A stretch of DNA of 64,000 nucleotides from Rhizobium leguminosarum (GCF_004123835.1 NZ_MZMU01000019.1:62001-126000), one strand, 5' to 3'. Shown: positions 9,110 through 18,425, numbered from the stretch's first letter. The notes: a model not told the origin generated them from the letters alone. Numbers and translations are program-made.

Positions 9110-10321
9110 ATGAATGACAGCCGCCCGATCCGGGCCAAGAGCGGCACCAATCACGAAGGCACCAGCGCCCATAACCGGCGCGTGATGATCGATGCCCTCA
9201 GGGTCAACGGTGCGCTTTCACGCGCCGACCTGGCGCGGGCGACGCGGCTGACCAAGCAGACGGTGTCCAATATCATCGAGGAACTCGAGCGCGACGGTCT
9301 CGTCAGTTCGCAAGAGGCGGTGAGGAGGGGCAGGGGCCAGCCGGCGACACCCTATCGTCTCGTGCCCGAAGGCGCCTTTGCGATCGGCCTGCAGATCGAC
9401 CGGCATGTGACGCGGGCGGTCGCCGTCGATCTTGTCGGCAGCGTTCTCGTGCGTGATGAGGCCGGCCTGCCACCTGGAGGTCCGTCGAACGGGACGAGGG
9501 TCATCCTCGATCTCGTCGCCGGCGTACGCTCAAAGCTTGCTGGGATCGTCCAGCAATCGGAAAAGCGGCTGGTCGGCCTTGGCGCCGCCATGCCCGGGCC
9601 TTTCGGGGTCGCCGGCAGCGGCGACGATCCGTGGATGATGGAGGCCTGGCAGAAATTTCCGTTGTTGGAAACGCTGACAGCCGGCACCGGGCTCGATGTC
9701 GGCCTGCAGAACGATGCGGCGGCGGCGGCGACCGCCGAGCGCATGGTGGGAGCCGCCCATGGCCTCGACCACGCCGTCTGCCTCTTCGTCGGCTATGGCA
9801 TTGGCGCCGGCCTCATTCTGAATGGCGAGCTCTACCGCGGCACCAACGGCAATGCCGGCGAGATCGGCATGGCGTTGTTGTTTGCCGACGGCAAATCGAC
9901 GCCGCTAGAACATCGCGCTTCGTTGGCCTCGCTCTATCAGCATCTGTCCGTCGATCCCGCCGATCCTCATCTCCATGCACGCATCAATGATCTTGCCTTG
10001 AGAGGCGATCAAAGCATCCGCGCCTGGGTCGAAGCAGCGGCAGTGGACCTGCGCTGGAGCATCCATCTCATCGAGACGCTGTTCGATCCGCAGACGGTGA
10101 TCCTTTGCGGCAGCGCGCCTGAGGCGCTGGTGAACAGGTTGATTGCGGCAATCGGCCCCTTGCTGCCCTCGATCGCCGAACGTCGTGGCCGGACGCTGCC
10201 GCGCCTGCAGCCCGGCATGGCCGATCCCTGGTCGGTGGCGCTTGGCGCTGCCGCCGGACCGATCAGCCGTGCATTCGATCCGCGTTTTGCGGCGATCCTG
10301 AAGGATTCCATTCAATCCTGA
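9110..10321 (+). CDS. ROK-family transcriptional regulator (NagC/XylR-like)
   Basis: The start is ATG 9110, preceded by GAGGG at 9097-9101; an in-frame TTG two codons earlier is less likely. The product has 403 residues. A winged helix-turn-helix spans about residues 20-80 ('ALSRADLARATRLTKQTVSN'), followed by a ROK sugar-kinase-like domain with 'GYGIGAGLILNGELYRG' and 'NGNAGEIG'. The usual zinc motif of ROK proteins (CxCGxxGC) is absent; the corresponding stretch reads 'FADGKSTPLEHRAS'. It is divergent from the sugar importer operon and probably represses it until a sugar or sugar-phosphate binds. Confidence 0.9.
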   Translation: MNDSRPIRAKSGTNHEGTSAHNRRVMIDALRVNGALSRADLARATRLTKQTVSNIIEELERDGLVSSQEAVRRGRGQPATPYRLVPEGAFAIGLQIDRHVTRAVAVDLVGSVLVRDEAGLPPGGPSNGTRVILDLVAGVRSKLAGIVQQSEKRLVGLGAAMPGPFGVAGSGDDPWMMEAWQKFPLLETLTAGTGLDVGLQNDAAAAATAERMVGAAHGLDHAVCLFVGYGIGAGLILNGELYRGTNGNAGEIGMALLFADGKSTPLEHRASLASLYQHLSVDPADPHLHARINDLALRGDQSIRAWVEAAAVDLRWSIHLIETLFDPQTVILCGSAPEALVNRLIAAIGPLLPSIAERRGRTLPRLQPGMADPWSVALGAAAGPISRAFDPRFAAILKDSIQS

Positions 10322-10679
10322 GGCCTGAACCCTGGGGTTGCACACCAGTGCAATGGCAAAAATGCGGGTGTTTTTACAAGTTTCGCCGGGCCGAAGCAGC
10401 CGAATAAAGGCGCTCTGTCACAATATAAATAAATATTAAATATGCCCTAAAATTCCATTGTTTCGAATATATCTGTAATTTATTGACAATATGCTGAAGC
10501 AAACTTTGAAAGTTCTCTAAATATTTCTCCGGGATTTGCGAATAACGGTTGTGTGAAGGTTTTGTGACATCTGTATTTAGATCATTTCATGTCATGTAAT
10601 ATTCATTGGCCGTGGCAATTTGAACCAGCTAATAGGGCGTGCGCTGAAAGTGCGCGTCCCTTTTACGTTCGAGGTTCTC
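10322..10679. other. Gene-free AT-rich promoter region upstream of ugpB
   Basis: These 358 bases are markedly AT-rich compared with the flanking genes, especially 10420-10550. No reading frame of note is present. A small stem, TTGCAC/GTGCAA at 10338-10353, may end the ROK transcript. A Pho-box-like direct repeat lies near 10553-10569. The rest shows no recognisable element. Confidence 0.6.
10553..10569 (-). promoter_or_regulatory. Pho-box-like direct repeat upstream of ugpB
   Basis: On the minus strand two related hexamers, TGTCAC (10564-10569) and CTTCAC (10553-10558), are spaced 11 bases apart with an A-rich spacer. This matches the layout of PhoB sites, which are tandem TGTCA-like repeats of 11-bp period. 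It lies about 110 bases before ugpB. ugp operons of enteric bacteria and Sinorhizobium are known members of the Pho regulon. The orientation is reversed relative to the gene and the second repeat is degenerate, so confidence is moderate. Confidence 0.45.
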
Positions 10680-12035
10680 ATGCAAGCCAAGCTTCTCGGC
10701 GCCGTTGGCGCCCTTCTCGCTACAGCGTTTCTTGCTGGTCCCGCTGCCGCCGCCGATAAGACCAAGATTGACTTCTGGTTCGGCAATTCCGGTGACATCG
10801 CAAAGCGTGTCCAGGAGCAGTGCGATCGCTTCAACCAGTCGCAGGCCGACTACGAAGTCGTCTGCACCAGCCAGGGCAGCTACGACGCGTCCCTGCAGAA
10901 CACCATTGCTGCCTTCCGCGCCGGCAAGCAGCCGACCATCGCCCAGGTCTCCGACGCCGGCACCCTCGACATCATGCTCTCCGGCGCCTACTACCCGGCC
11001 AACAAGCTGATGACCGACATGGGCTACAATGTCGACTGGAAGGACTACTTCTCCGGTATCTCCGGCTACTACGCGACATCGAAGGGCGAGATGTACTCCT
11101 TCCCCTTCAACTCCTCGACCGCTCTTCTCTACTGGAACAAGGACGCCTTCGCCAAGATCGGCAAGGATCATGCTCCGGCGACCTGGAAGGAAGCAGGCGA
11201 GGACCTCAAGACTCTGAAGGATGCAGGCTATGCTTGCCCGCTCGGCTTTGACATCTCCAACAACGAAGTCTGGCAGTACATCGAGCAGTTCGAAGCCGTA
11301 AACGGCGAAGCGATCGCCACGAAGAAGAACGGCTTTGAAGGTCTCGACGCCGAGCTGGTGTTCAACAAGAACCCGCTTCTCGTCAGCTACGTCAAGGACC
11401 TCAAGTCCTGGTACGACAACAAGCTGGCCGTCATCAAGAACAAGGCTGTCGGCCAGACCTTCGTCGAAGCCTTTGCCGCTGGCGATTGCCAAGTCATCCT
11501 GACCTCGGTCGGCGACCATGGCAACGTTGGCCGCACCGCCAAGCAAGGCATGAACTGGGACGTTGCCATGCTCCCGACCTACGGCGATGCAACCCGGCAC
11601 AGCTCTTACGTCGGCGGCGCTTCGCTCTGGGTTCTGAAGGGCCATTCCGACGCTGAATACAAGGCTGCCGCTGCCTTCTTCAACTTCATCGCAAAGCCGG
11701 AAGAAGCTCTTACCTGGTCGACCGTTACCGGCTACATCCCGGTTCGCAACTCCGGCTTCGAATATCTGAAGAAGCAGGGCTTTTACGATAAGGCGCCTTA
11801 TGCCGGCCGCGAACTCGCCATTCAGAGCCTGACCGCATCGCCTGCTGGCGATGCGGCTCCGCAGGGCATCCGCCTCGGTGGCCTGCTGCAGGTCCGCACC
11901 GAAATCGCCAATGGTCTGCAGGCAATCTTCGTCAACAATGCCGATGTCCAGGCTTCGCTCGACAGCGCTGCCGAACGCGGCAATACGCTGCTGCGTCGCT
12001 TCCAGCAGACCTACAAGAACGTTCAGCTCCCCTGA
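10680..12035 (+). CDS. ugpB: Glycerol-3-phosphate ABC importer binding protein UgpB
   Basis: The 451-residue product starts at ATG 10680, with GAGG at 10671-10674. A longer frame upstream lacks support and would disrupt the signal peptide 'LLATAFLAGPAAAA' (residues 1 to about 24). The mature part has the UgpB pattern: 'IDFWFGNSGDIAKRVQEQC', 'QPTIAQVSDAGTLDIMLSG', 'YSFPFNSSTALLYWNKDAF', 'WVLKGHSDAEYKAAAAFFNF'. UgpB captures sn-glycerol-3-phosphate or glycerophosphodiesters in the periplasm, for use as phosphate or carbon source. It is followed by a strong stem-loop and then by ugpA, ugpE and ugpC in the standard order, which makes the assignment firm. Confidence 0.93.
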   Translation: MQAKLLGAVGALLATAFLAGPAAAADKTKIDFWFGNSGDIAKRVQEQCDRFNQSQADYEVVCTSQGSYDASLQNTIAAFRAGKQPTIAQVSDAGTLDIMLSGAYYPANKLMTDMGYNVDWKDYFSGISGYYATSKGEMYSFPFNSSTALLYWNKDAFAKIGKDHAPATWKEAGEDLKTLKDAGYACPLGFDISNNEVWQYIEQFEAVNGEAIATKKNGFEGLDAELVFNKNPLLVSYVKDLKSWYDNKLAVIKNKAVGQTFVEAFAAGDCQVILTSVGDHGNVGRTAKQGMNWDVAMLPTYGDATRHSSYVGGASLWVLKGHSDAEYKAAAAFFNFIAKPEEALTWSTVTGYIPVRNSGFEYLKKQGFYDKAPYAGRELAIQSLTASPAGDAAPQGIRLGGLLQVRTEIANGLQAIFVNNADVQASLDSAAERGNTLLRRFQQTYKNVQLP

Positions 12036-12050
12036 TCGGTTGATATGAGC

Positions 12051-12083
12051 CGCACCCGGCCCGCGTTTTGCGCGCCGGGTGCG
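12051..12083 (+). terminator. Stem-loop between ugpB and ugpA
   Basis: A perfect 10-bp inverted repeat, CGCACCCGGC (12051-12060) and GCCGGGTGCG (12074-12083), encloses a 13-base loop and is followed by TCTTTGT. It begins 16 bases after the ugpB stop. It probably protects the ugpB message or partly terminates before the permease genes. Confidence 0.7.
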
Positions 12084-12162
12084 TCTTTGTAAGTCTCTCA
12101 TATGTCGCGGCTGCGAACTCGCCGCCCGCGCCTAAACCACATCAGGCCGAAAACGACCACCC

Positions 12163-13047
12163 ATGGAAAAGCGTGTCACTTTCTCCTCAACGACGATCGG
12201 GCTGCTCTTCGCATTTCCGATGCTGTTGCTGATCTTCGTCTTCTTCTATTGGCCGAGCGCGCAGGCGCTCTACTGGGCGTTCACGCTCGAGCAGCCATGG
12301 GGCGGCGGCAATGCCTGGGTCGGTTTCGACAATTTCAGACAGTTGCTCACCGATCCGATCTATTGGGACTCGATCACCCGCAGCATGATCTTCGGCTTCA
12401 GCTCGACGGCCATTGCGATGGGGCTGGCGCTGATCCTGGCGCTTTTGACGGATCGTGAACTGCGCGGCCACAAAGTCTACCGGTCAGTCTTCATCTGGCC
12501 TTACGCGATTGCCGCTCCCGCTCTCGGCCTCGCCTTCCGCTTCATCCTGGCACCGGAGGCCGGCCTTCTGTCGATCATCAACCACGTCTGGCCCGGCCTC
12601 TGGAACCCCGCGCTCGACGGCAAGGACGCGATGATCGCGGTCATCGTCGCCTTCTCCTGGAAATATATCGGCTACAACTTCATCTTCTTTCTCTCGGCGC
12701 TGCAAGGTATCCCGCGCTCGCTGATCGAGGCCGCCGCCATGGACGGTTCGGGGCCGATGCGCCGTATCTGGGATATCCAGCTGCCCTTGCTGACGCCGAC
12801 GCTGTTCTTCCTGCTCGTCATCAACATCACCGAGAGCTTCCAGGATTCCTTCGGTATCGTCGACGTCATGACGCAGGGCGGCCCGGCGCGCGCCACCGAA
12901 CTCATGGTCTACAAGATCTATTTCGACGGCTTCAGAGGTCTCGACTATTCGGGCGCTGCAGCGCAGTCCATCATCCTGATGGTGCTCGTTGTTCTTCTCA
13001 CCATCTTCCAGTTCCGCTTCATCGAGCGGCGCGTGCACTACAAGTGA
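12163..13047 (+). CDS. ugpA: Glycerol-3-phosphate ABC importer permease UgpA
   Basis: The 294-residue inner-membrane protein has six predicted helices, starting with 'IGLLFAFPMLLLIFVFFYW'. The segment 'SAQALYWAFTLEQPWGGGN' and the EAA loop 'PRSLIEAAAMDGSGPMRR' are typical of UgpA. It forms the channel with UgpE and docks with UgpC. The gene follows ugpB across a 127-base gap containing a stem-loop and precedes ugpE by 10 bases. Length and gene order match the known ugpBAEC arrangement. Confidence 0.93.
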   Translation: MEKRVTFSSTTIGLLFAFPMLLLIFVFFYWPSAQALYWAFTLEQPWGGGNAWVGFDNFRQLLTDPIYWDSITRSMIFGFSSTAIAMGLALILALLTDRELRGHKVYRSVFIWPYAIAAPALGLAFRFILAPEAGLLSIINHVWPGLWNPALDGKDAMIAVIVAFSWKYIGYNFIFFLSALQGIPRSLIEAAAMDGSGPMRRIWDIQLPLLTPTLFFLLVINITESFQDSFGIVDVMTQGGPARATELMVYKIYFDGFRGLDYSGAAAQSIILMVLVVLLTIFQFRFIERRVHYK

Positions 13048-13057
13048 GGCCGCGGAC

Positions 13058-13972
13058 ATGATCGAACGCACGCCGATATTCAACTTCATCTGCTATAGCC
13101 TTCTCGCGCTCGGCATGGTGATCGCGCTTCTGCCTTTTGCCATCGTCATCATCGCCTCGACGCTGGACCTGGAGACGGTCAATCGCGTGCCGCTGCCGCT
13201 GATGCCGGGCTCGCATTTCTGGGAAAACGCTGAGACCGCCTGGGTTCGCGCCGATCTCGGCAACAAGCTGTTCCACAGCATCATCTTCGCCGCAACGGTC
13301 GGCGCCGGCAAGGTCATGCTGTCTTCCATGGCAGCCTTCTCGATCGTCTACTTCCGCTTCCGTGGCCGGTATGTGATTTTCTGGATCATCTTCATCACAC
13401 TGATGCTGCCGCTGGAAGTCCGCATCGTGCCGACCTATTCGATTGCCGCCAACGCGCTGCAGCCTTTCCAGACGATCCTCGACGTCACCGGCATAAGCTG
13501 GCTCGTCGCGCAGATCACCGGCATCCAGATCAAGCTCGAATGGGGCCTGCTGAATTCCTATCCCGGTCTCGTTTTGCCGCTGGTCGCAACCGCGACCGGC
13601 ACCTTCCTCTACCGGCAGTTCTACCTGACGGTTCCGGACGAACTGGCCGAGGCCTCGAAGATGGACGGATCGGGCCCGGTCCGGTTCTTCTGGGACATTC
13701 TGCTGCCGCTGTCGCGCCCGAATATGATCGCGCTGTTCACCATCATGTTCGTCTGGGCCTGGAACCAGTATCTCTGGCCGCTGCTGATCACCACCGATCC
13801 GAATTTCGGCATCGCCGTGACGCAGCTCAAGACCCTCATCCCGTCCGAATTCGGCCTGCCCGACTGGAACGTCGCCATGGCCGGAACCCTGATCATCATG
13901 TCGCCGCCATTGATCCTCGTCATTCTGATGCAGCGCTGGTTCGTACGCGGCCTTATCTCCACCGAGAAGTGA
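13058..13972 (+). CDS. ugpE: Glycerol-3-phosphate ABC importer permease UgpE
   Basis: The start is ATG 13058, with a GAGG site at 13046-13049 overlapping the end of ugpA; the frame extended upstream runs inside ugpA. The 304-residue product has six membrane helices. Features include 'LPLMPGSHFWENAETAW', a UgpE-like periplasmic segment, and the EAA loop 'PDELAEASKMDGSGPVRFF'. It partners with UgpA. The stop is 12 bases before the TTG start of ugpC, whose ribosome site lies in that gap. Confidence 0.93.
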   Translation: MIERTPIFNFICYSLLALGMVIALLPFAIVIIASTLDLETVNRVPLPLMPGSHFWENAETAWVRADLGNKLFHSIIFAATVGAGKVMLSSMAAFSIVYFRFRGRYVIFWIIFITLMLPLEVRIVPTYSIAANALQPFQTILDVTGISWLVAQITGIQIKLEWGLLNSYPGLVLPLVATATGTFLYRQFYLTVPDELAEASKMDGSGPVRFFWDILLPLSRPNMIALFTIMFVWAWNQYLWPLLITTDPNFGIAVTQLKTLIPSEFGLPDWNVAMAGTLIIMSPPLILVILMQRWFVRGLISTEK

Positions 13973-13984
13973 AGGAGTATTCCC

Positions 13985-15094
13985 TTGGCACCGATCTCCA
14001 TTCGTGGCGTGAAGAAAAACTACGGCAAGAATCCCGTCGTTCACGGCGTCGATCTCGACATCCAGTCGGGCGAGTTCATCGTCATCCTCGGCCCGTCCGG
14101 CTGCGGCAAGTCCACGCTGCTGCGCATGATCGCCGGCCTCGAGGAAATCACCGGCGGTGAAATCGCCATCGACGGCCGCGTCGTCAACCAGCTGGAACCG
14201 CGCGAGCGCGGCTGCGCCATGGTGTTCCAGAACTATGCGCTCTATCCGCATATGAGCGTTGCCGAGAATATCGGCTACGCATTGAAGGTGGCCGGCGTCT
14301 CGAAGGCAGAGCGGAGCCGGCGCATCGGCGAGGTCGCCAAGGCGCTCAGCCTCGAACCCTTCCTCGAACGCCGGCCCGCCGCTCTTTCCGGCGGTCAGCG
14401 CCAGCGCGTCGCCATGGGCCGCGCGATGATCCGCGAACCGAAGGTGTTTCTCTTCGACGAGCCGTTGTCGAACCTCGACGCCAAGCTGCGCATCGCCATG
14501 CGCGCCGAAATCCGTCGCCTGCACCGCCGCCTCGGCGCGACTTCGATCTTTGTCACGCATGACCAGACCGAGGCGATGACGCTGGCGGACCGGCTGGTGG
14601 TTATGAACGGCGGCAGGGTAGAGCAGGTCGGCACGCCCGAAGAGGTCTATCATCATCCGGTCTCGCGCTTCGTCGCCGGTTTCGTCGGCACGCCGGCGAT
14701 GAACCTGCTCGAGGGCACGATCAATGACGAGGGCGTCTTCGTCTACGATCAAAGCCGCAAGGTCGCGCTGCCGCGTGAGCGCGCCGCACCGCTGAAGGGC
14801 AAACGCGTCGTGCTCGGCATGCGCGCCGAGGCCGCCCGGCTGGTCGCCCCGGATGCGCCCGGCGCCCTCACCGCAACGGCCGATTTCATCGAAGAGCTCG
14901 GCGCAAGCCGCGTCGTCCACGCCGATTTCGATGGGCTGCCCTTTGCCGTGGCGCTGACCGAGGCGGTGAAGGTGAAGTCGGGCGATCCGATCGGCATCGC
15001 GATCGATTACGACCAGATCCACCTCTATGACGCCGATACCGGCCGGATCATCGAGAACCCTGTTATGAACGGCGCCAGCGCCGTCCACGCCTAA
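13985..15094 (+). CDS. ugpC: Glycerol-3-phosphate ABC importer ATPase UgpC
   Basis: Translation begins at TTG 13985. The ribosome site AAGGAG at 13972-13977 is seven bases upstream, and no ATG fits the conserved N-terminus 'APISIRGVKKNYG'. The 369-residue product has Walker A GPSGCGKST at residues 36-44, signature LSGGQ at 134-138, Walker B 'VFLFDEPLSNLDAKL' and a C-terminal TOBE domain. It hydrolyses ATP to drive glycerol-3-phosphate import. It is a paralogue of the ATPase at 2826-3899, but its place at the end of ugpBAEC identifies it. Confidence 0.93.
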   Translation: MAPISIRGVKKNYGKNPVVHGVDLDIQSGEFIVILGPSGCGKSTLLRMIAGLEEITGGEIAIDGRVVNQLEPRERGCAMVFQNYALYPHMSVAENIGYALKVAGVSKAERSRRIGEVAKALSLEPFLERRPAALSGGQRQRVAMGRAMIREPKVFLFDEPLSNLDAKLRIAMRAEIRRLHRRLGATSIFVTHDQTEAMTLADRLVVMNGGRVEQVGTPEEVYHHPVSRFVAGFVGTPAMNLLEGTINDEGVFVYDQSRKVALPRERAAPLKGKRVVLGMRAEAARLVAPDAPGALTATADFIEELGASRVVHADFDGLPFAVALTEAVKVKSGDPIGIAIDYDQIHLYDADTGRIIENPVMNGASAVHA

Positions 15095-15180
15095 AGCGGT
15101 CTGCGATGATCCTTTGCGATGATCTTGGCAGAGCGTTCGGAGGCTGAGGATGTCAGCCGCTTGCTCGACCGTGAATTGCT

Positions 15181-15654
15181 CTATCGGTGGATCGGGTCGA
15201 TCCACGCGACGTCTTCCGGCTTTTCGACCGGCTCGATGTCGAGGTTGACGACGACCGGTTCCTGGCCTGAGCGGACGAGAACGCATTCCAGCGTCTCGTC
15301 GCGGCTGGCGTTGATTTCCTGATGCGGCACATAGGGCGGAACGTAGATGAAGTCGCCGGGACCGGCCTCGGCGGTATATTCCAGATGCTCGCCCCAGCGC
15401 ATGCGGGCCTTGCCCTTGACCACGTAGATGATGCTTTCTAGATCGCCGTGGTGATGGGCGCCGGTCTTGGCGTTGGCATGGATGGTCACCGTGCCAGCCC
15501 AGATCTTCTCGGCACCGGCGCGCGCATTGTTGATCGCGGTCGCGCGACTCATGCCCGGCGTCTGCGCGGTGTTCGGATCGAGCGAATTGCCGGGAATGAC
15601 CTTGACGCCATGTTCCCGCCAGTCGACATGATGATGTTCGTGGTCGTCGCCCAT
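15181..15654 (-). CDS. Cupin-domain protein, function unknown
   Basis: The 157-residue protein is a single small beta-barrel cupin. Motif 1 is 'GAHHHGDLESIIYVVKG', giving a His/His/Glu metal-binding set. Motif 2 is 'GDFIYVPPYVPHQEIN', supplying the last His. The N-terminus is rich in His and Asp ('GDDHEHHHVDW'), which may add metal affinity. It has no signal peptide and is probably cytoplasmic. Single cupins can be isomerases, dioxygenases or ligand binders; nothing here picks one. It is divergent from the AhpD-like gene at 15777 and convergent with ugpC. Confidence 0.85.
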   Translation of the reverse strand: MGDDHEHHHVDWREHGVKVIPGNSLDPNTAQTPGMSRATAINNARAGAEKIWAGTVTIHANAKTGAHHHGDLESIIYVVKGKARMRWGEHLEYTAEAGPGDFIYVPPYVPHQEINASRDETLECVLVRSGQEPVVVNLDIEPVEKPEDVAWIDPIHR

Positions 15655-15776
15655 GCCTTGCCTCCCGCTTCGATTTCGTCAGTCTAAGCGGGAGCCGGGC
15701 GGCGGCCAAGCGGATTTGCCGCGGTACTGCCGCACTGCACTCGAAAGCTTCTGTGCACAAGCAAAGGACGGACCCG

Positions 15777-16319
15777 ATGAGCCACCTCCCGCAAATCGAC
15801 TACGATACCGCTTCGGAAGAGATCCGTGCGGTGCATGACGACGAAGTCAGGCTGCGCGGGCGTATGACCAACATGAAGCGGACGCTGCTGCATTCGCCCG
15901 CCGCCCATCGCATCTATGCCGAATGGTTCACGCTGCGAGCCGAGCTCGATCCTGCTGTCAGCGACCGGGAGATCTGGATCTTCTCGCATGCGATCTCGAA
16001 GGCGGCGCAATCGAAGATCGCCATCACCTTCTTTCGCCGGGCGCTGATCAACAAGGGTTTCGATCCGGGCGCACTGGAGCTTTCCGAGGCGGAAGCGCTG
16101 CTTGCCGCCTTCGGCAAGGCAATCGTCGTCGATTCCAATGCCGTTCCCGCCGAACTCTGGGCGAAGCTGAAACAGCGCTACGAGACCAAGGTGCTCGTCG
16201 ATCTCGTCGCCTTTGCCGGCATCATGCTTGCCACCGCCGTCTTCAACAATGTCGTCGAGGTCGACTTCGACCCCGAGCTTGAAGCTTTTGCGGAAGGCAA
16301 TAGTTCATCCGGATCCTGA
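15777..16319 (+). CDS. AhpD-like/carboxymuconolactone-decarboxylase-like helical protein
   Basis: The start is ATG 15777, preceded by AAGG at 15764-15767; a GTG eight codons earlier is less likely. The 180-residue product is mostly alpha-helical. Segments such as 'HRIYAEWFTLRAEL' and 'DREIWIFSHAISKAAQSKIAITFFRRALI' recall the CMD/AhpD fold. The protein contains no cysteine, so the CxxC redox site of peroxidase-type AhpD proteins is missing. It is divergent from a cupin gene, an arrangement common for oxidative or aromatic side pathways. Its end is only 3 bases from the convergent GH42 gene. Fold assignment is moderate, function open. Confidence 0.65.
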   Translation: MSHLPQIDYDTASEEIRAVHDDEVRLRGRMTNMKRTLLHSPAAHRIYAEWFTLRAELDPAVSDREIWIFSHAISKAAQSKIAITFFRRALINKGFDPGALELSEAEALLAAFGKAIVVDSNAVPAELWAKLKQRYETKVLVDLVAFAGIMLATAVFNNVVEVDFDPELEAFAEGNSSSGS

Positions 16320-16322
16320 ATT

Positions 16323-18425
16323 TCAGGTATCGAGCGGCAGGATCAGCACATCTCGCGCCGGCACCTCGATGCTACCGTTGCCGATATGGCCGACGGGCCA
16401 GATGGCCTGACCCTGCGCAAACGTTCCTCGGGCGAGAGACACCTCGCTCTTCTGCGCCGTTCTCGTCGGGTTGACGAGCCAGAGGAAGCTGCCATTTTCT
16501 CCCTTGTGGATACGGGCGAAGAGTGCGGCATTCGACAATGTCACGTGACGCTTCTTCCCGCTCCATCTCAATAGCTCGGCGAAGAAAGCGCCGTTCGCCT
16601 TACCCTGCGTGCGGTAATAGGCGACGGAGGGATTGGTGCCGATCAGCAGCGTGCGGCCCTTGCCATAGGCATTTTCGACGACGGCAAGACGGCCGTCGGT
16701 GAAGTGGCCGCGTCCCGTTCCGCCGGTCAGCCGATAAGACTGCAGGAAGCCACCACCGTCGACCGCCGCGCCGTCGAGATCGAAATGGATGCGGTCGCCG
16801 ATATCGGGCATGAATTCGACTTCTTCCTCGCGCGCGCCGAAGACCTCGTCGAGACCCATGTTCGGCTGCACGGTGCCGACATGGCCGCGATCGCCGAAAT
16901 AGCCGGGGCATGCTTCGGCAATCAGCGTGCCGCCGTTTTCGACCCAGGCTTTCAGGCGTTTCGCCTGCTCTGACGTGAACATGATCGGATAGGGGAAATA
17001 GAGGAAATCATAGGCCGCGATGTCATCTATATGCACCCAGTCCGGCTGCACGCCATTTTCGAGGAAAGCACGATAGGCCCCCCACATGGCTTCGGGATAG
17101 GGTTTCTCCTTGCGGTCGTGGTTCAGGAGGTAATCGAACTCCTGGGTTTCGCGAACGACGAGGATGCCGACCTCGCCGCGCACCGGCTTTGCCTCCCAGA
17201 GGGGAGCCTGCGCCGTGTCGTTGGCCCATTTCGCCATGGCGCTTGCCATGTCGGAGCGCGGCGTGCGCGAGCCGTCCATGCCGTAGGAACCGAAGGCGCC
17301 GAAGAGCGGACCGTCGAGCAGCGGGCGCCAGCGCAGATTGATCACGCCGCGGGCGCCGCCGGCAAGCGAGGTCATGCTCCAGAGACGGATATCCTCGGGC
17401 TCGGCGACGCGGCCATCCTCCTTGTCGCGGCTGATCACCTGCGGCTGCAGCCAGAGCGGGCCGCCCTGGCGCTCGGCATGCCAGAACGGCTTGCCGCGGG
17501 CGGCAGCGCGGTTGATGTCGACGCCGTACCAGTTCTTCCAGGCTTCCGAGCCCTTGCGGGCCTGGATCCAGGTGAAGCCGTAGACCTCGACCTTGGAGGC
17601 GGCGAGCCAGTCGTCGCAACCGTTGGCCGCCATGTTGGGAATTGCGCCGGATATGCCGTGGGCAACGATGGTGTTCTTCTGGTCGACGGCGCGGATCGTG
17701 TCGATGCGCCACTGCATCTGGTCGTAGAAATTGTCGCGTTTGAACTGCAGCCAGTCGATGCATTCGGGGTAGGGCGCCATATGCACCGGCGGCTCGATAT
17801 CGTCCCATTCGGCATAGCTGTAGCGGTACCACGCCTTGGCCAGGACCTTCAGGCTGCCGTATTTCTTTTCGAGCCATTTGCGAAAGGCAGCCTTGGCATA
17901 GGGGCTGTAATCGACATCGGCGGAATAGTTGCACTCATTCCAGACGTCGTAGCCATAGATCGCCGGATGATCCTTGTAGCGGGTGGCGAGCGCGGTCAGG
18001 AACTTGCCCGCTGCTTCCTTCACTTCGGGGCAGTTCAGCGTCAGGGCGCCGGCGCCGCCACCATTGTTGGAGAAGCCGCCGGTTGCCGACGACACACCCA
18101 TATAGGAGCCGAGTTTGGTGCCGTCGGCATTGACCTGCAATGCATGAGCGTATTTGCGCACCGCCCAGTCGGGCACGGCATGGATCAACTCGGCGATAAC
18201 GGTCTTGATGCCGTTTGCGGCGGCAAGGTCCATCTGACGGTCATATTCCTCCCAGTCGTAGACGCCGGGGGCGGTTTCGATCGCGCTCCACATGAACCAG
18301 TGGCGGAAGATGTTGAGGCCGTCTTGCCCGGCGGTCGCGTAGTCGCGCTCCCAGTCTTCGCCGGGCGGGTTCGACTTGCGGAAATAGACGGCGCCGTAGG
18401 GCAGTTGGATATCTTTGTTGAGCAT
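16323..18425 (-). CDS. Family 42 beta-galactosidase
   Basis: The 700-residue protein starts at ATG 18425, set by the ribosome site AAGGA; a 64-codon upstream extension lacks support. It has the GH42 layout: an N-terminal TIM barrel, a Rossmann-like trimerisation domain (about residues 400-610) and a small C-terminal beta domain. The acid/base is E164 in 'YDVWNECNYS' and the nucleophile E318 in 'KPFWHAERQGG'. There is no signal peptide, so it acts in the cytoplasm on imported galactosides. It is the last gene of a leftward cluster with an Opp-type importer, 106 bases after the reductase gene. Catalytic residues are intact; linkage specificity is unknown. Confidence 0.93.
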   Translation of the reverse strand: MLNKDIQLPYGAVYFRKSNPPGEDWERDYATAGQDGLNIFRHWFMWSAIETAPGVYDWEEYDRQMDLAAANGIKTVIAELIHAVPDWAVRKYAHALQVNADGTKLGSYMGVSSATGGFSNNGGGAGALTLNCPEVKEAAGKFLTALATRYKDHPAIYGYDVWNECNYSADVDYSPYAKAAFRKWLEKKYGSLKVLAKAWYRYSYAEWDDIEPPVHMAPYPECIDWLQFKRDNFYDQMQWRIDTIRAVDQKNTIVAHGISGAIPNMAANGCDDWLAASKVEVYGFTWIQARKGSEAWKNWYGVDINRAAARGKPFWHAERQGGPLWLQPQVISRDKEDGRVAEPEDIRLWSMTSLAGGARGVINLRWRPLLDGPLFGAFGSYGMDGSRTPRSDMASAMAKWANDTAQAPLWEAKPVRGEVGILVVRETQEFDYLLNHDRKEKPYPEAMWGAYRAFLENGVQPDWVHIDDIAAYDFLYFPYPIMFTSEQAKRLKAWVENGGTLIAEACPGYFGDRGHVGTVQPNMGLDEVFGAREEEVEFMPDIGDRIHFDLDGAAVDGGGFLQSYRLTGGTGRGHFTDGRLAVVENAYGKGRTLLIGTNPSVAYYRTQGKANGAFFAELLRWSGKKRHVTLSNAALFARIHKGENGSFLWLVNPTRTAQKSEVSLARGTFAQGQAIWPVGHIGNGSIEVPARDVLILPLDT

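Noticed and set aside
15100..15130. Direct repeat TGCGATGATC-like words after ugpC
   Set aside because: Only two short copies occur, with no hairpin or promoter context; chance is sufficient.
13019..15760. A 913-codon open frame on the minus strand
   Set aside because: It is antisense to ugpE, ugpC and the intergenic region, its product is rich in Arg, Gly and Ala with no recognisable domain, and long antisense frames are expected from the third-position GC bias of the real genes.
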